Positions 42,440 through 53,912 of a stretch of DNA of 64,000 nt are shown piece after piece. The position numbers were made by a program, and so were the translations under genes. The notes under the pieces are model-generated. The model did no database searches, was not told where the DNA came from, and worked only from the letters and a program-made list of their open reading frames with translations. The stretch spans positions 150,968,511 through 151,032,510 of the forward strand of contig OV884059.1 of assembly GCA_930367215.1 (NCBI GenBank), read 5' to 3'. Every line of letters starts with the position of its first letter. Position 1 is the stretch's first letter. The DNA is from Pollenia angustigena (Eukaryota > Arthropoda > Insecta > Diptera > Polleniidae).

Positions 42440-43495
42440 CAGGGCTGTCAGATATGGCGATTTCTCGCCAAATGTAGCGATTTTGAAACGTGTTTGGCGG
42501 TGGTTTTATTCCATTTGGCGACTGGCGACTTTCTTTTCGGCAACTTTTTTCACATGATTTTGGTTTTGTTATCATTTTAAGTGAATTTTATATTCAGTCC
42601 CTATTTAATTTTAATAGTATATATGCAAGTCAAACACCAGTAATGAAATCGATGAGGATGAGGTGTACCATCTGATAGACTTGTGTACTTAATTTTAGTT
42701 TTTTTAACTGAATATGTGACGCGCAAAATAGAAAGGGACATTAAGGTAGAAGTCCATTACACGCGTTAGTGCGCGCGCGCTCTGTCGTCTTCTGTCAAAA
42801 AAAGTTAAACTAGTGTATTTTCATAGAACAAGCTACATGCAAAATCTTTTGACGCGTTTGCGCCAGAAAGTTGGTTAACTTTAAACTTTTTAACGCGTTG
42901 TGTATTTTTGACAAGTAATCAGCTGACAATAAAAATAATAATTTAACAAATTTGTGAATCATGAAAGAAAAACTTATTGCAGAGCTTAAAAAAACATTCA
43001 ATATTTATATTTAAAGAATAAATTCAATATATGATATACTTTCGAACCCGTTTTTAGTGCACAAATAAGTATACAAATAAAAAACAGCTGACAGGACTGG
43101 CTTTTGGAACGCGTGTTGTGTAACTTGCGATTTCTTACGCGGTAAAGTTTTTAAACGCACGATACATGTCGATGAACTAACGCGTGATATGTACTTCCAC
43201 CTTAAGGGTTTTGTTCAGGAGAACCATTTTAAAGATTTAAATACGTGTATCTTTGGTGTACCATCACTGAGCGTGTTGGTATTGGTCTCAACCTTAAAAA
43301 CGCGCGTAGGTCATCCCTACCTCTTGTTTTGTGTAGTTGGTTTTTACTGTTCCCTTTCTCTATGCGCTGTCACATATATGATTTCCATTTTATGTTATTT
43401 AAAAAAAAAATTACAAAAACTGAAAAAAATTCACGTTTGGCGACTTCTGACATCCGGTTTGGCGATGGAGCTCAAAAAAATCTAAAAGGTAGCGA
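42440..43495. mobile_element. Probable hAT-like element with TGGCGA repeats
   Basis: Starts CAGGGCTGTCAGATATGGCG and has TGGCGA/TCGCCA words clustered at both sides (42456-42540 and 43436-43490), like subterminal arrays of hAT elements. The right terminus was not found and no target duplication can be given. A MITE at 42745-43201 is nested. Confidence 0.4.
42745..43201. mobile_element. 457-bp MITE flanked by TTAA
   Basis: The inverted ends read GGTAGAAGTCCATTACACGC and (complement) GGTGGAAGTACATATCACGC, continuing GTTAGTGC/GTTAGTTC. The flanking tetranucleotide TTAA at 42741-42744 and 43202-43205 could be a piggyBac-type TTAA or a Harbinger-type TAA duplication; the GG start favours the latter. 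Contains a GCGCGCGCGC run at 42771. Non-coding. Confidence 0.8.
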
Positions 43496-43799
43496 GGAGT
43501 CATGTTTTATAACATATGGCTATTTCCAAAAAACGTCAACCACAAAAAATGGAAAAAGAAAATTTTTCTTTTCAAGATTTATTTAGAGAATTGCTTATAT
43601 TTTTTTAATATATGCGTATAAATTAATTGATTCGAAAAAAAGATAAATGGTAAACTTTAATATACTTGTGTATATTAGAAAATATGCATTTGGAACAACA
43701 ATACTCTAATCTAAGGCATATTTATGATCTGAAAAACATTTTTTATTAAGTTTCTTATATAAAGGATTATAAATAGCAACACAAAAAAATTTTAAATCA

Positions 43800-44222
43800 T
43801 GGTGGAAAAATTGTCCCGTTTACAATGTCCCGTTTACAATTTCTTTAACAATTTATTTAAAAAAATGTAATTCATATTTTATTTTAAAATCGAAACCATT
43901 TTTAGGGCACATTAGTACGCAACATTTTAAAATTAATCCCAATAAAATATTGTGTCAGGTTTCGCAGAAATCACTGTTTAAACGGTTACCCCTTAGAACC
44001 CACTTCCGTTTTTTGTCCCGTTTAAAATCACTGGTTTTTTGCAATTATCTCGGAAACCACGACAGCAAGCGAAAAATTTCATTTGCGGAAATTAAAGAGC
44101 TAATTGAGAGTTGAAAGAATCATTAATATAAAAAATGAAAATCAGGTTGTTTTTTACAGTTTAGTCAATATAAACGTGTGCGAATGTCCCGTTTACAACC
44201 TTGGAAGTGCCCATATAGAATA
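43800..44222 (+). repeat. Diverged repeat T, copy 2
   Basis: Counterpart of 41440-41985: TCCCGTTTACAATGTCCCGT, TGTGTCAGGTTTCGCAGAAA, GCAATTATCTCGGAAACCAC and CCCGTTTACAACCTTGGAAG followed by TGCCCATAT. Confidence 0.6.
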
Positions 44223-47200
44223 GAAAAACTTAAAAAAAAATTTTTTTATAAATTTTTATACTCATTTATTTTAATTAATTTTAAATTCCTTAACTTAGCT
44301 AAATCAATAAATTAAACTTTGTTATGCTGTCAACTCCATGTAAATTCACTTTACTTAATTCAGCTATTAATTTTCCCCTTTTAAAACTCTACAGTCTTTA
44401 TTTATGATTACGATAGAAAGTTTCTATTAAATCATTTAATTTTAATAACTTAAAAACAATTTACTTTTTTTTATTGGTTTTCTTATAGATGAAAAATAGA
44501 TGACCTTATTAAAAATTTATAAAGAAAATTGAAACGCTTAAGAATTTTGTAATAAAAATACTTAATTGTAGTAAACAAAAAAATTTTTTTAGCCTAAAGC
44601 TATAAAAAAACGCCATAAAATTAAATAACTATAAAAATTGTCACAAATAATTTAATGAACCATAAAATTAAGGCTTTTTAAAAATATTATTTTCAAAAAC
44701 CACCAGTATCTAGAAAATCGTAAAAATATCCTAAAATAATAATAGCAAATACCATATTTTTAGCGAGTTGAAACTTAAATTTTATATTTTTCTATAGGTA
44801 TTCGCTTGAAGTTCAAAATAATACAAACTTTTTTAAGATGACGATGCGTCAGCTGGCGCCAAATATCACGTCTTCCTTTTTGTTGTTTTAATTTTTTGCT
44901 TTGTTGTTGAATTCTCTTCGATAAGAGTTAAAGCAGCAGCAGCAGCAGCACAATTCAGCTTCCAGTAGTTGATGGTGCTGGATGTTCATTTTTAAGTGTC
45001 TTGTTATGATTATATTCCTTAGGATTATACTCCTGTGTATAACAAGTCATACCGTCTGCTTGTTCATCTTAATTTTACTTACAAGTCTGCTCTCCTGTTG
45101 CCATTACTTTATTATTTTTAAATCTGTAGTTGGTTTTTTTTATGTGAACTCCTTTTTTTTATTTTTATATAAAAATACATACAAGTCCGTATCAAGTCTA
45201 GTCTAAGATAATGGTAGAAAAAAAAAACAACCATACCTTGAGCATGACATTTGTGGTTTAAGTTTTATTTTATTAGATGATTTATTTTTTTTTTTCTTGC
45301 CTGACATTGAAAACAATATAAAAATCTGTGGAAAAGAATGATAATAGTAAAGTATAGATACAACGTAGTAAAATGTCATATGGAATTGTATTATCGTTGT
45401 ACATCTAGCGAAAATGTTGTGGTACGAACGAGTACTATATCTGTCATAATGATAATGTTGTTGTTTGCAAAAAGACGACGACAGGGTGTTTAAACAAAAA
45501 ACTTTTCTCAGTCAAAACATAGATTTATTGTGAGTTGGCAAAAGAAAAAGTTTATAAGAAAATTGGATTGAATTTAAAGTTACCTTTGTTAAGGGAATTT
45601 AAGTTGAAAATGGAAGTGCTACCTCTTATTACCACTTTCTTTAGCACTAGCTTAATTCTAGTTTATCTAGATAAGTTCTAATTAAGTTTTGGTTCAGTTG
45701 TAATTCAATGCTAGTTCAGTTTCAAAGAAAACAACTTTACTTGGCCGTAATTGTTTTAAATGACATTTCATAAATCCGGCAAAAATATTTAATTTTTAGA
45801 GCATACATTCATGTGTATATTAGGGTGGATTTTTAAAATCGATTGACGATTTTTAGTGGTGCTCACATCTAGGATTGTGCCATTTTAAAAATTTTAGCTC
45901 AATGGGACTTTGCTTTCCCGTTTATAAATATTTATTTATAGTTTGTTATGTGAAGTAAACAGTTCGATATTAAGACGATTAAGGTATTTAACCAGTCATT
46001 TAAGAACACTGAAATGGCTAGTACCTCGTCTAATGTTCGTGTTCTAGCTAAAAGCTAGATTTATTTTGTTGGACATTCATCCCAACGAATAACCGGACAC
46101 AAGCTGCCATCTAACCACCAAGCAAAGCTAACTCTCTAAAGCTAAAATCGAAAAATTTATAACGAATTGACACTTCAGAACAGTTCAAAATTGAAGGCAA
46201 AAGTTCAAAACTAAAACATTATAAAAGCTTGCATTCGCATCCCAATTACCGGGCTTGTTCGACCATTCGAACACAAAAAAATAAAAAAAAATTGAAAAAA
46301 GATATGCAGGTAGTTTTAACGTCACGGCTAAAAGAAGAGTTAAGCTAATTTAAGACTTCAAAAACACTCTAACAAAAGATTAGCACCAGATCCTACTTTA
46401 GAAGGTATCGGAATGTCCTCCTTGGTATTCCGATACTTCCAAAAGTACCCTTGATCAAACTTTGTCTGTTTATGATGCAGATCCAACTAAGAATATGCAC
46501 TTAAATGATTTGTGTATATTTTCTTTTTTAAATCAGTTTTGTTTTTTTGAATTTCAGTTCTGTCATTTGTCAAATATTTTCTTTAATATTGGTTTTAAAA
46601 ATTCCCGAAAAACGGAAAGAATGTCTAACATAGTTGATACATTTTGGTATGTATTCCTATGTAAAGTTAATAAAATAATATTTATTTGATAGTTAATTTT
46701 TCGTAATAAATTTAACCAGTCATCAGTCAAAGTAGAAAAGTGGCGCTATTTCGTGAAAAGCAGTAAACGTTTTAAACTCAATGGCTCTTTCGGCACGGGA
46801 AGACAATTTCCGATTGGGCTTAAACTTTTGCAATTTGATTTTTACACTAAATGGCACATTTCTAGACTTGAGCACATACTCATTTTTAGAAAGCAATTTA
46901 TATATGTACATAACTCGTTGCTAACACACTGTAGGCTTTGAAAAGATTTGCCATAAAATATTGTATTAATATTCTTTAAAAGACATTTTATCCCCAAAAT
47001 ATTTTGAAAAGTATTAAGACATCAAAATCCTAGAAGATTAAAGCAAAAAATTTTGGTGATACTTTACTAAGAAGATCTCAAAGAAATTAAAACTCCTTAA
47101 ATTAAAAACTTTTTTAGCAAACACAAGAAAACTTTTTTTGCTGTCAACTGAAACATTTTTATAAACTTCCCCTTTTTTTAAATAATTAAAGATTTACAAC

Positions 47201-47333
47201 AAAATAAAATCCCTTGTTATAAATGAGATTTCTTTTAATAAAAAAGAAAGACATACATACATTTATATGCTAATGTGTGTGCTTCATATTTGCAAATACA
47301 TACATACTAACGTATACTTTCAAATGAATACTT
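44223..47333. other. AT-rich DNA without recognisable genes
   Basis: About 3.1 kb. It contains a short (CAG)n/(GCA)n microsatellite (see 44934) and a small GTATCGGAAT..ATTCCGATAC hairpin near 46407-46436. No coding frame with a recognisable domain. Confidence 0.6.
44934..44951. repeat. (AGC)6 microsatellite
   Basis: Six consecutive trinucleotides of AGC/CAG/GCA type. Not inside a recognisable reading frame. Confidence 0.85.
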
Positions 47334-47809
47334 ACCCAGTTGGCCACGTTTTGAAGACATCCCCGAAGACGGATGCACGACAATGTTAATTCCTGCACGA
47401 CATGTGAGGGACAGCGAGAACAAATCGTCAGCGACATTTTGGAATAAGTTCCGCGAAAATCGTGCACGACACAAAGAAAAACAATGTCGCTCTTCTTGTC
47501 GTTCATTCGTTCGAAAGATTACGAAGACGACAATATCGCCTTTTTTTTCGTCAACTACTGCATGCATGTCAATGTCGTCTATTTTGACGTCCGCATCAAA
47601 AATTATTATATGGTTATCTATTTCAGACAGTTTTTATTTTAGTACAATTGGAATTTTAATTCCTGTTACATGTCTTATATTCGACTCTTATAAGCTGCAT
47701 GTAATCCATTTTCCAGCCCGCGAATAACTTCATCAGCATTTTTCGGATTTACTAGTGAGAGCTAATTCTTAAGTTTGATCAACAATTTTAACAAGTTAAA
47801 TCAACAATT

Positions 47810-48193
47810 GAAGCACAGCCGCGAATAACGTTTTAAGTTACAAAATAATAATTTTTCAGGAGAGCAAAAAAACGTTTTTTGACAAGCAGCATTATTTGTT
47901 TTAAAAATTTTTTTTTTCTATTATTTAAAATAGTGATAATAAAAACTTTAATGCAAAAGGCTTTTAAAACATTATTCCGCACTGCAAAACCAATTCGGTT
48001 TCATCATTATGTTAGTAACTTGCAATGTTCTTCCACTGGCTGACACTTTGTACGCCATTTTGAAGGCGTTAAGGTGCATAGTTTTGGTTGATTTGATGTT
48101 TAAACTGTGTAAGAGAGTAAAGTCAACGTTTATCTGCAAAAAAACAGTTTTTGCAAAATGTGGCGTTTACAACGTTTTTCGCGGCTGTGCTTC
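47810..48193. mobile_element. 384-bp MITE with GAAGCACAGCCGCGA ends
   Basis: GAAGCACAGCCGCGA at 47810 is inverted at 48193, with further inward similarity (TAACGTTTT/AAACGTTGT). AATT flanks both sides (47806-47809, 48194-48197). Element Z copy A has the uninterrupted sequence CAACAATTAAAAAAAA at the matching place, which confirms an insertion. Confidence 0.85.
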
Positions 48194-48438
48194 AATTATA
48201 AAAAAAGAATTTGAGAATTTTAAGAAAACCAAGCAAGTGATTGAAAAGCATTTAAAAAAGCTTTGTTGTCAATTGCTTTAATACAAGACAACTTACATAT
48301 AAGACAATGTCGATCATATTGTTCCAAAAAGAGTTTTAAAGGGGACAAATTATAACACAACGTTGTTCATACTGTCCTACATAGAGTTTTATAGAAGAGG
48401 ACTTATAAGACAATGTCACTCAAACTGTCGTGCAAGAC

Positions 48439-49700
48439 TGTTAGCAGTCATGCCTTTCCAAAGATTTGTACAAACTGGTCGCATTGCGAAATGCTCGGCG
48501 GGTCCCTTAAAGGGACGTCTCATCACTGTTGCCGATGTGATCGATCAAAACAGAGTTTTAGTTGATCGTCCTTTGACTGGCGTCCCCCGTCAAGAATATA
48601 GATTGAACAATCCCCACTTGACCAAGTACCACATTAAGTTCCCCTTCACTGCTCCTACCCGCATTGTGCGCAAGGCATGGCAAGATAGTGACTTGAAGAC
48701 CCAATGGAAAGCCAGTCCCTGGTCCTCCAAGGCTCAAAGCATCTGCAAGCGATTGCGTTTGAATGATTTCGATCGTTTCAAACTGCGTTATGCTAAAGGA
48801 GCATATAGACGACATGTTTTTGTCATCTGACATGTCAAATTTCCCACTGCAAAACACATACATGTCGTGTGTTACCTTTTTAACTTTGCTTCTGTAAAAG
48901 TCAGACGCAAAGTCATCTGACAAAATTTCAATTTCAAATTTCAAAGTCATCTGACAAAATTTCAATTAGAGCGTGCTCTATTTTCTTCTGACAAACCATC
49001 TGACATCAGAAATCTATGCCGGGAAGAAACTGGCAGCGGCGTCAACTATTGACGGAATCATTAGCCGGCTGAAGTTAATACATATTTTACAATGCCAAGA
49101 TATGTATGCTCATCTCACCATTGAATAGAATTTATGTAAATATAAACATAAAAACCGTTTAATTATAAAATTTTAAATTGGTATCTTTAAAATAAAAGAA
49201 AAAATGTTAAGATGGCTAAATTATTTTACGGCGCAAATAAATATTTTCGTGGCGGCAGCAAGCTATTTTGAAACCGAGAACTACTTTGGTTTCTGCAATA
49301 ACAATGCGAAAAAAAACAGAGACAATGTCAGAAGCAAATTACATGTACGTTTGTGACCGAATATTATAAACCTTATGTAAAACAGCAATTTTGACAGACA
49401 TGAACAATTACATGTGACTTGAAAATTTGACATGTCAGATGACAAATACATGTCGTGTACGGGCGCCTTAAGCGTCAACACAACAAGTTGCTGACTATTG
49501 CCTTCAACGCATTGAAAAAGCTTACAAAGGATGATGGTACCGTACGCAAAATCAAGAAAGACAAACGTGAGCGCATTCGTGAATTAAAGGCTCAAGGCAT
49601 CAAGAAGGGCGCTGCCAAGAAGTAAATTTTAAAAAATACTTAATTTCTAAATAGTTGACTAGTGTTTCTTAAAAAAGGAAATTATAAAATACACAAACAA
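48439..49700 (+). pseudogene. RpL14: Processed RpL14 retrocopy, split by a MITE
   Basis: RpL14 is a large-subunit ribosomal protein. ATG at 48450 opens MPFQRFVQTGRIAK; the frame is intronless to 48796, is cut by a MITE (48797-49468), and resumes at 49472 (RQHNKLLTIAFNALKK) to the stop at 49623-49625. Together the two parts give 166 codons without a shift, the usual length in flies. The insert has a 6-bp direct repeat, CAAGAC, at 48433-48438 and 49701-49706, and element Z copy A lacks it, as expected for a retrotransposed messenger. Only about 11 nt of 5' leader remain and the A-rich 3' end is degraded. Conserved residues are changed (VDRPLTG where Gly precedes PLTG in other flies). As it stands the frame ends about 11 codons into the MITE. 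The working gene must be elsewhere. Confidence 0.88.
48797..49468. mobile_element. Harbinger-like MITE inserted in the RpL14 retrocopy
   Basis: The inverted ends are about 45 bp: AGGAGCATATAGACGACATG and (complement) AGGCGCCCGTACACGACATG, both followed by TTTGTCATCTGACATGTCAA with one change. The 3-bp target duplication TAA (48794-48796, 49469-49471) fits PIF/Harbinger. Removing the element and one TAA leaves a seamless RpL14 reading frame, which proves the insertion boundaries. Internal non-coding DNA repeats TCATCTGACA several times. Confidence 0.92.
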
Positions 49701-49796
49701 CAAGACGATTTCCTATAAATTGTCTTCTAGAAAACCTAAACAACAGGGGACAATTCGTGCATACATCGTCATCAACGGCAATCTGGCCAACTGGGT

Positions 49797-50934
49797 AGAT
49801 ACATACATCCTTATACTATATTAATATGATGTTACATTTTTATTATTATTTCGACTTTGGGCCAGAAAAAAATGTCTGGTATTTCATTATTACTTAAACC
49901 ACAAGCAAGTCTTTTACTTGTACTTTGTTGCACCACTAGCAACCACTAACCGAACTGTAGAAACACTTTCTGTTTTATTTCTTCCTTTTTGAACCAGCCA
50001 AAAAAAAAAAATTAAAAAATAAGTTATCAGGATCAAGATTGACTTTAGAAGTTTAGAAAAAGGCACAATACATTTTGCTGTTATTTTCATTATTAAGCTG
50101 GGAGCAGGAAATTTCAAATATTTTTTGTTCTTTTCTTTTCTTTATTTTAGTATTTGTATTTTCTTCATTTTTGTATTCGTTTTAGATTTCTAAGTAGTAA
50201 ATCTTCTATTTTTTTTTTTTTTGTTTTATTGTTTGCTAAATATTAAAAATGCCCATGTTGCTACAAGATAAAATTGTTAAGAGATAAAAGGAAAAGTTTT
50301 ATTACAGTTCATGGAAAGAGCAGCAGCAGGAAAGAGATGAACTAAAGTGGTATTTGATACAAAGAAAAGTGCTTTCGATTTGTATGCTCACGGGTATAAA
50401 AACATAGATAGTAAAATACCCACTTGTTTGAAGTTGGACTGAAAAGTTATTTAAACATTAAGTTATTTTTTTATTTCTCTGTTTTGCTTACAAATTGCAA
50501 ATGGCAACGATCTGCAGTTTAAACGAACGAAGGACGAATATACTTGGTTTTGAAAACATGCATCGGACGCTCGGCAACTTCAGAGATCATAGAATACAAA
50601 ACAAACATATTTCATATTTTATTTCTTGGATGTCCAAAAGGAACATTGTTTAAAATGAAAAAAATGTACTCAACAAATTATTTTTTAATGTTGGTTTATA
50701 ATGTGCGTTAGGATGTGAGAGTAGTCAAAGCGCTGCATCATAATGAAGGGTATAAACAATTCGTCATAGCCAAATAAAGCACTCATTATTTTTTTATGTT
50801 TTTTGCAAATTTAAATAAAAACTTTAAAAAAGTTTTCCAATCACACTCTCCTGTGCCCCCGGAAACCCATTTAAAAACCTTTGATTAAAACGGTACTATT
50901 GTTCAAAAAAAAAAAAAAACAAAAACTCTCGTTT
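49797..50934. other. AT-rich DNA without recognisable genes
   Basis: No supported gene, RNA or element end. Confidence 0.5.
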
Positions 50935-51424
50935 CTTAATGTTCGGTTCGGTAGATTTGTGGAAAACACAAACGCTAATAGTGTTTGTGTAGTAAATCAT
51001 TAAAAAAAATAAAGTTTCCCTGCTATTCATCTTTCGAACACAAAAATATAACTGTTTTTATCAAACTCAACAAAAGATGTGAACATTTAATTGAAAATCC
51101 ACAAACTTCAATGTGTTCGGTTCGGCTCGTTAATGTTCATCCCTTTTGGCTGGTAAAAAAACCAAACATTTTTTACAAAAACAAAATACACACACGAAAA
51201 AAACATTATAGAACATTAAAATATAATGTTTATCTACAGTATCACTACAATTGTTCCGTTTTTTAACGAAGAACCAAACATTATATAATGTTCGGTTCTT
51301 TTTTGAAAATAGTTACGAACGGTATTAAGGGTTGTGTATGACTACACAATCACTAAAAAAAAAAAATCGTTCTTGCGTGTGCGAGCCGAACGTTAAATAA
51401 TGTACTGTTTATTTTCGAACACTG
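50935..51424. mobile_element. hAT MITE family F, copy 3, reverse orientation
   Basis: Matches the family in reverse: TTAATGTTCGGTTCGGTAGA near 50938, AACACAAACGCTAATAGTGT, and TGTTTATTTTCGAACACTG ending at 51424. The left terminus is missing and replaced by an A-rich run. Open frames here and in copy 2 that start MCSKSLKK arise from the shared DNA and are not genes. Confidence 0.85.
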
Positions 51425-52329
51425 ATATAAACAAAAAAACAAGTGGCCATATTTATTTAATGCAATGTTTTTCTTCCCACAGTATTAGTTTCCGACAAAT
51501 ACTATCGACAGCCCACTAAAGTGAATATATTCATGTTTCGATAGCATTGATAATTTTGAAGCTCTACTTGCCTAGTTTAAACCCTTTCAAATGTTTTCTT
51601 TTATAATTTCCTTAACACATAACGTTTCCTAAATCTATTCTTTTAAAAATAAAGAAAAAACTTTTTAAATAAAAAGTTACTACGTTATGGAATCCCTTAT
51701 GACCAACTTTATTAAATCAAGAAACCCAAAACTTAATTAAATATTTAATGGACAAGTTGTGCTTATTTAATACAAATAATGTTCAATGATTTTTCTATAT
51801 TATTAGTGGGCTTCTTTACTTTAGTCAGTTTTTAATAACCCCAATACTCAAAAATAAAAAAAAAAAACATAAAACAACTGAAACATAGTCCTTTAGCTTT
51901 AGCTTTTATCCCTTAACAAAAATAAGTGGAGAAAAAAAAAAATTAAAACGAAATTCAATCTGAAACTTAATACTTTTTTTTTTTGCAACACAATAAAAAG
52001 TTGTTGGGTTGAGAACTTTAGCAAAAAAGAAATTATAATGAAATACAACTATACAACAATGTTTGTACATGCTCATATGAGTTTATGATTTATGTATCTG
52101 GTTTATGTTTATAAACTAAAGTAGGACGAACACAATAACAAAAATATATGTATGTAAAAAGGGTGTTGTTTTTAGGCGTATGAAACTTCCGCTAGGGATA
52201 ACAGTAAAACTAGATGTTATACTAAAAAATGTATTTGAAGTGTATTTTGCAGTTAACTTTGGCAAATCACTATCCAAAGTCTGGTTTACAAATCGTAGAA
52301 ATTTGTTTGCAAAATTCGTGCACTGTGTG
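51425..52329. other. AT-rich DNA without recognisable genes
   Basis: No domain, RNA gene or repeat boundary recognised. Confidence 0.5.
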
Positions 52330-52521
52330 CCAGACTTTAAGAGCACTTTGTAAAGTTTATGGTTCGCATAATTTCTGGCTTAACGAGTATGTAAACTAGC
52401 AGAATTGTTGGTTTTGGAGCGAGCACAATCATCTTGAAACTACATTACAGCCCGGAAAAAATCACTTTTTGGTGCGGTTTACATGCCGAAGACGTCATCG
52501 GCTTATTTTATTCCTTATGAC

Positions 52522-53694
52522 TATGAATGAGATTTTCATGCACTAAAAAATGGAAAATATGCGCATAAAATATGCACTTAAAAATCCAATATATGCACTA
52601 AAAAAATAGAAAATATGCATTAAAAACTTAAAAAAATCCCTAAAAAATCGTTTTCGAATTTTACTAAAACCAAAAATATATAAAATTCAATCTTTTGTTA
52701 TCCAAATATCTTTAAAAACTTAAATAACTAATTTTAATTTTATTTTTTGTTTAAATAAATAAGTACTGTTTGATTTAAAGTAAAACTTTGTCATGTTCTT
52801 AAAGAATGCCAATGTATTTTGGAAAACTTTGTTTGCAGATCCCACTTTGATTCCAGATCAGATCAAAAATATTGGAAATTTATTTTATTTTTTGAAATCC
52901 ATAATATTTTTTGTGCAATATCAATTAATTTGACTTGAGTATTTAGTGAACTAAATCCCTCCTAATTAGTTATGGTTTCACAAATATATCCGTAATTGAA
53001 AAATACAAATGCTAATTGACTTCTGATGTTATTTAAATTTAATATTTCTTTTCCTTTTTTCAATTGCTCAATCATCGGCACCAACAGACTCTTCAAACAT
53101 TCTTAAATTACTCGAAGTTTTTTTGAATAGAATTCTGAAGCGTCTAGCCAGGCCCCCATGTTGATACTACTGGCTGTGGTGGAAGGTTAATCAAGGGATA
53201 CATTTAATTAAAAATTGCAATATTACCGAATTGGCTTCTAAATTATCTGCAACGCGGTATAACCTATGTACCAAGCAAGTAATTTGTAACCCATTGGAAG
53301 CCTAAACGATGTAAGGTGCTGAATCGGTTAAAAATATAAGCATCTTTTGTCGAAATCTTGAAAATCAATCATATATTCAAAGCAAAGCCTCAAAAGAATT
53401 TATTTATTATTTAAAAATGTTTTTGGAAATTTTTTTTTGTGTATTTCAAAATTATTTTTCAGAACTTTTTTATATGGAAATTAAAAAATCCCGCAAAATT
53501 GTCAAAATATGCAAAAATATGCATTTAAAACCTAAATATGCAAAAATATGGATTTTCACTAAAATATGCAACAATATGCAAAAACAAATCGATGCCATTT
53601 TAACGCAAATTTGATGATTCGGAAAGATAATTGGTCGACATCGTTCTTAGACTTTCGACAAAAAACATGCATTTGCATGGAAATCGCATCCCTA
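52522..53694. mobile_element. hAT element 5, AAATATGC family
   Basis: Ends TATGAATGAGATTTTCATGC and (complement) TAGGGATGCGATTTCCATGC are imperfectly inverted. Flanking 8-mers CTTATGAC (52514-52521) and CTCATGAC (53695-53702) match at seven positions. AAATATGCA arrays lie at 52555-52615 and 53500-53590. A transposase remnant sits on the minus strand. Confidence 0.82.
52800..53195 (-). pseudogene. hAT transposase remnant, CGGBP1-like group
   Basis: Minus strand, right to left: MGAWLDASEFYSKKLRVI, a stop, ECLKSLLVPMIEQL. Then in another frame come IEQLKKGKEILNLNNIRSQL, AFVFFNYGYICETITN, a stop, SLNTQVKLIDIAQKILW and QTKFSKIHWH. The FxNYGYICETIxxLE and QVKLIDxA blocks are typical of the C-terminal half of CGGBP1-like hAT proteins. 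Multiple stops and at least one frameshift show decay. Its position between AAATATGC arrays suggests it is the family's own transposase. Confidence 0.75.
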
Positions 53695-53784
53695 CTCATG
53701 ACATTGAAAATCGCTTGGAGGAAAAATGGTTACAAAAAGACGGCGCTAAAGCAATATTCCAGAAATTACTTTGAAGCTTTAATG

Positions 53785-53912
53785 GCCGTTCATCGATTTC
53801 GAACGAAGACTTCGTTCTCTTTTAACTTTCATGTAAAAGAACATTTTATTCTTATATGTTTTTGTTTTAAATGTAAGTTAAGCGATCGAAGTCTTCGTTC
53901 GAAAATAGATGA
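53785..53912. mobile_element. ~128-bp palindromic MITE
   Basis: GTTCATCGATTTCGAACGAA and GACTTCGTTC on the left are inverted on the right (GAAGTCTTCGTTCGAAAATA then GATGAAC). GAACGAAGACTTCGTTC is itself palindromic. A half copy lies at 18031-18063. Non-coding. Confidence 0.7.

Larger units (their letters stand above)
47334..49796 (+). mobile_element. Element Z, copy B, carrying two MITEs and a gene retrocopy
   Basis: ACCCAGTTGGCCA at 47334 and TGGCCAACTGGGT ending at 49796 are inverted. Internal DNA is rich in GTCGT/ACGAC words (GTGCACGACA, GACGACAATATCG) and tandem units like those in copy A. Compared with copy A it has gained a MITE (47810-48193) and an RpL14 retrocopy (48439-49700), itself split by a MITE. 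No transposase recognised. Confidence 0.75.
52330..53783 (+). pseudogene. Mariner-like transposase relic split by a hAT
   Basis: The first part (about 52365-52515) reads FWLNEYVN, then QNCWFWSEHNHLETTLQPGK and, after a shift, HAEDVIGLF, matching the catalytic-region block that follows SDEAHFWL in the transposase at 28428. The second part (53703-53783) reads IENRLEEKWLQKDGAKAIFQ, aligned to the DDMWFQQDGATCH segment of that family. The two are separated by hAT element 5, with near-matching target sequences at the joint. Stops and frameshifts make it non-functional. Confidence 0.65.

Noticed and set aside
44934..44951. CAG repeat as a polyglutamine-coding exon
   Set aside because: The surrounding frames are short and stop-rich, so it is treated as a microsatellite.
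48363..48830. 155-codon frame taken as a complete RpL14-like gene
   Set aside because: The first 29 codons are element Z sequence and the last 11 are MITE sequence; the RpL14 reading frame continues beyond the MITE at 49472.
29813..51266. Open frames in two family F MITE copies both starting MCSKSLKK (29813-30133 minus and 50985-51266 plus)
   Set aside because: They lie in homologous MITE DNA, diverge by frameshift after about 30 residues, and are broken in the intact copy at 12416-12955. Shared DNA ancestry explains them.
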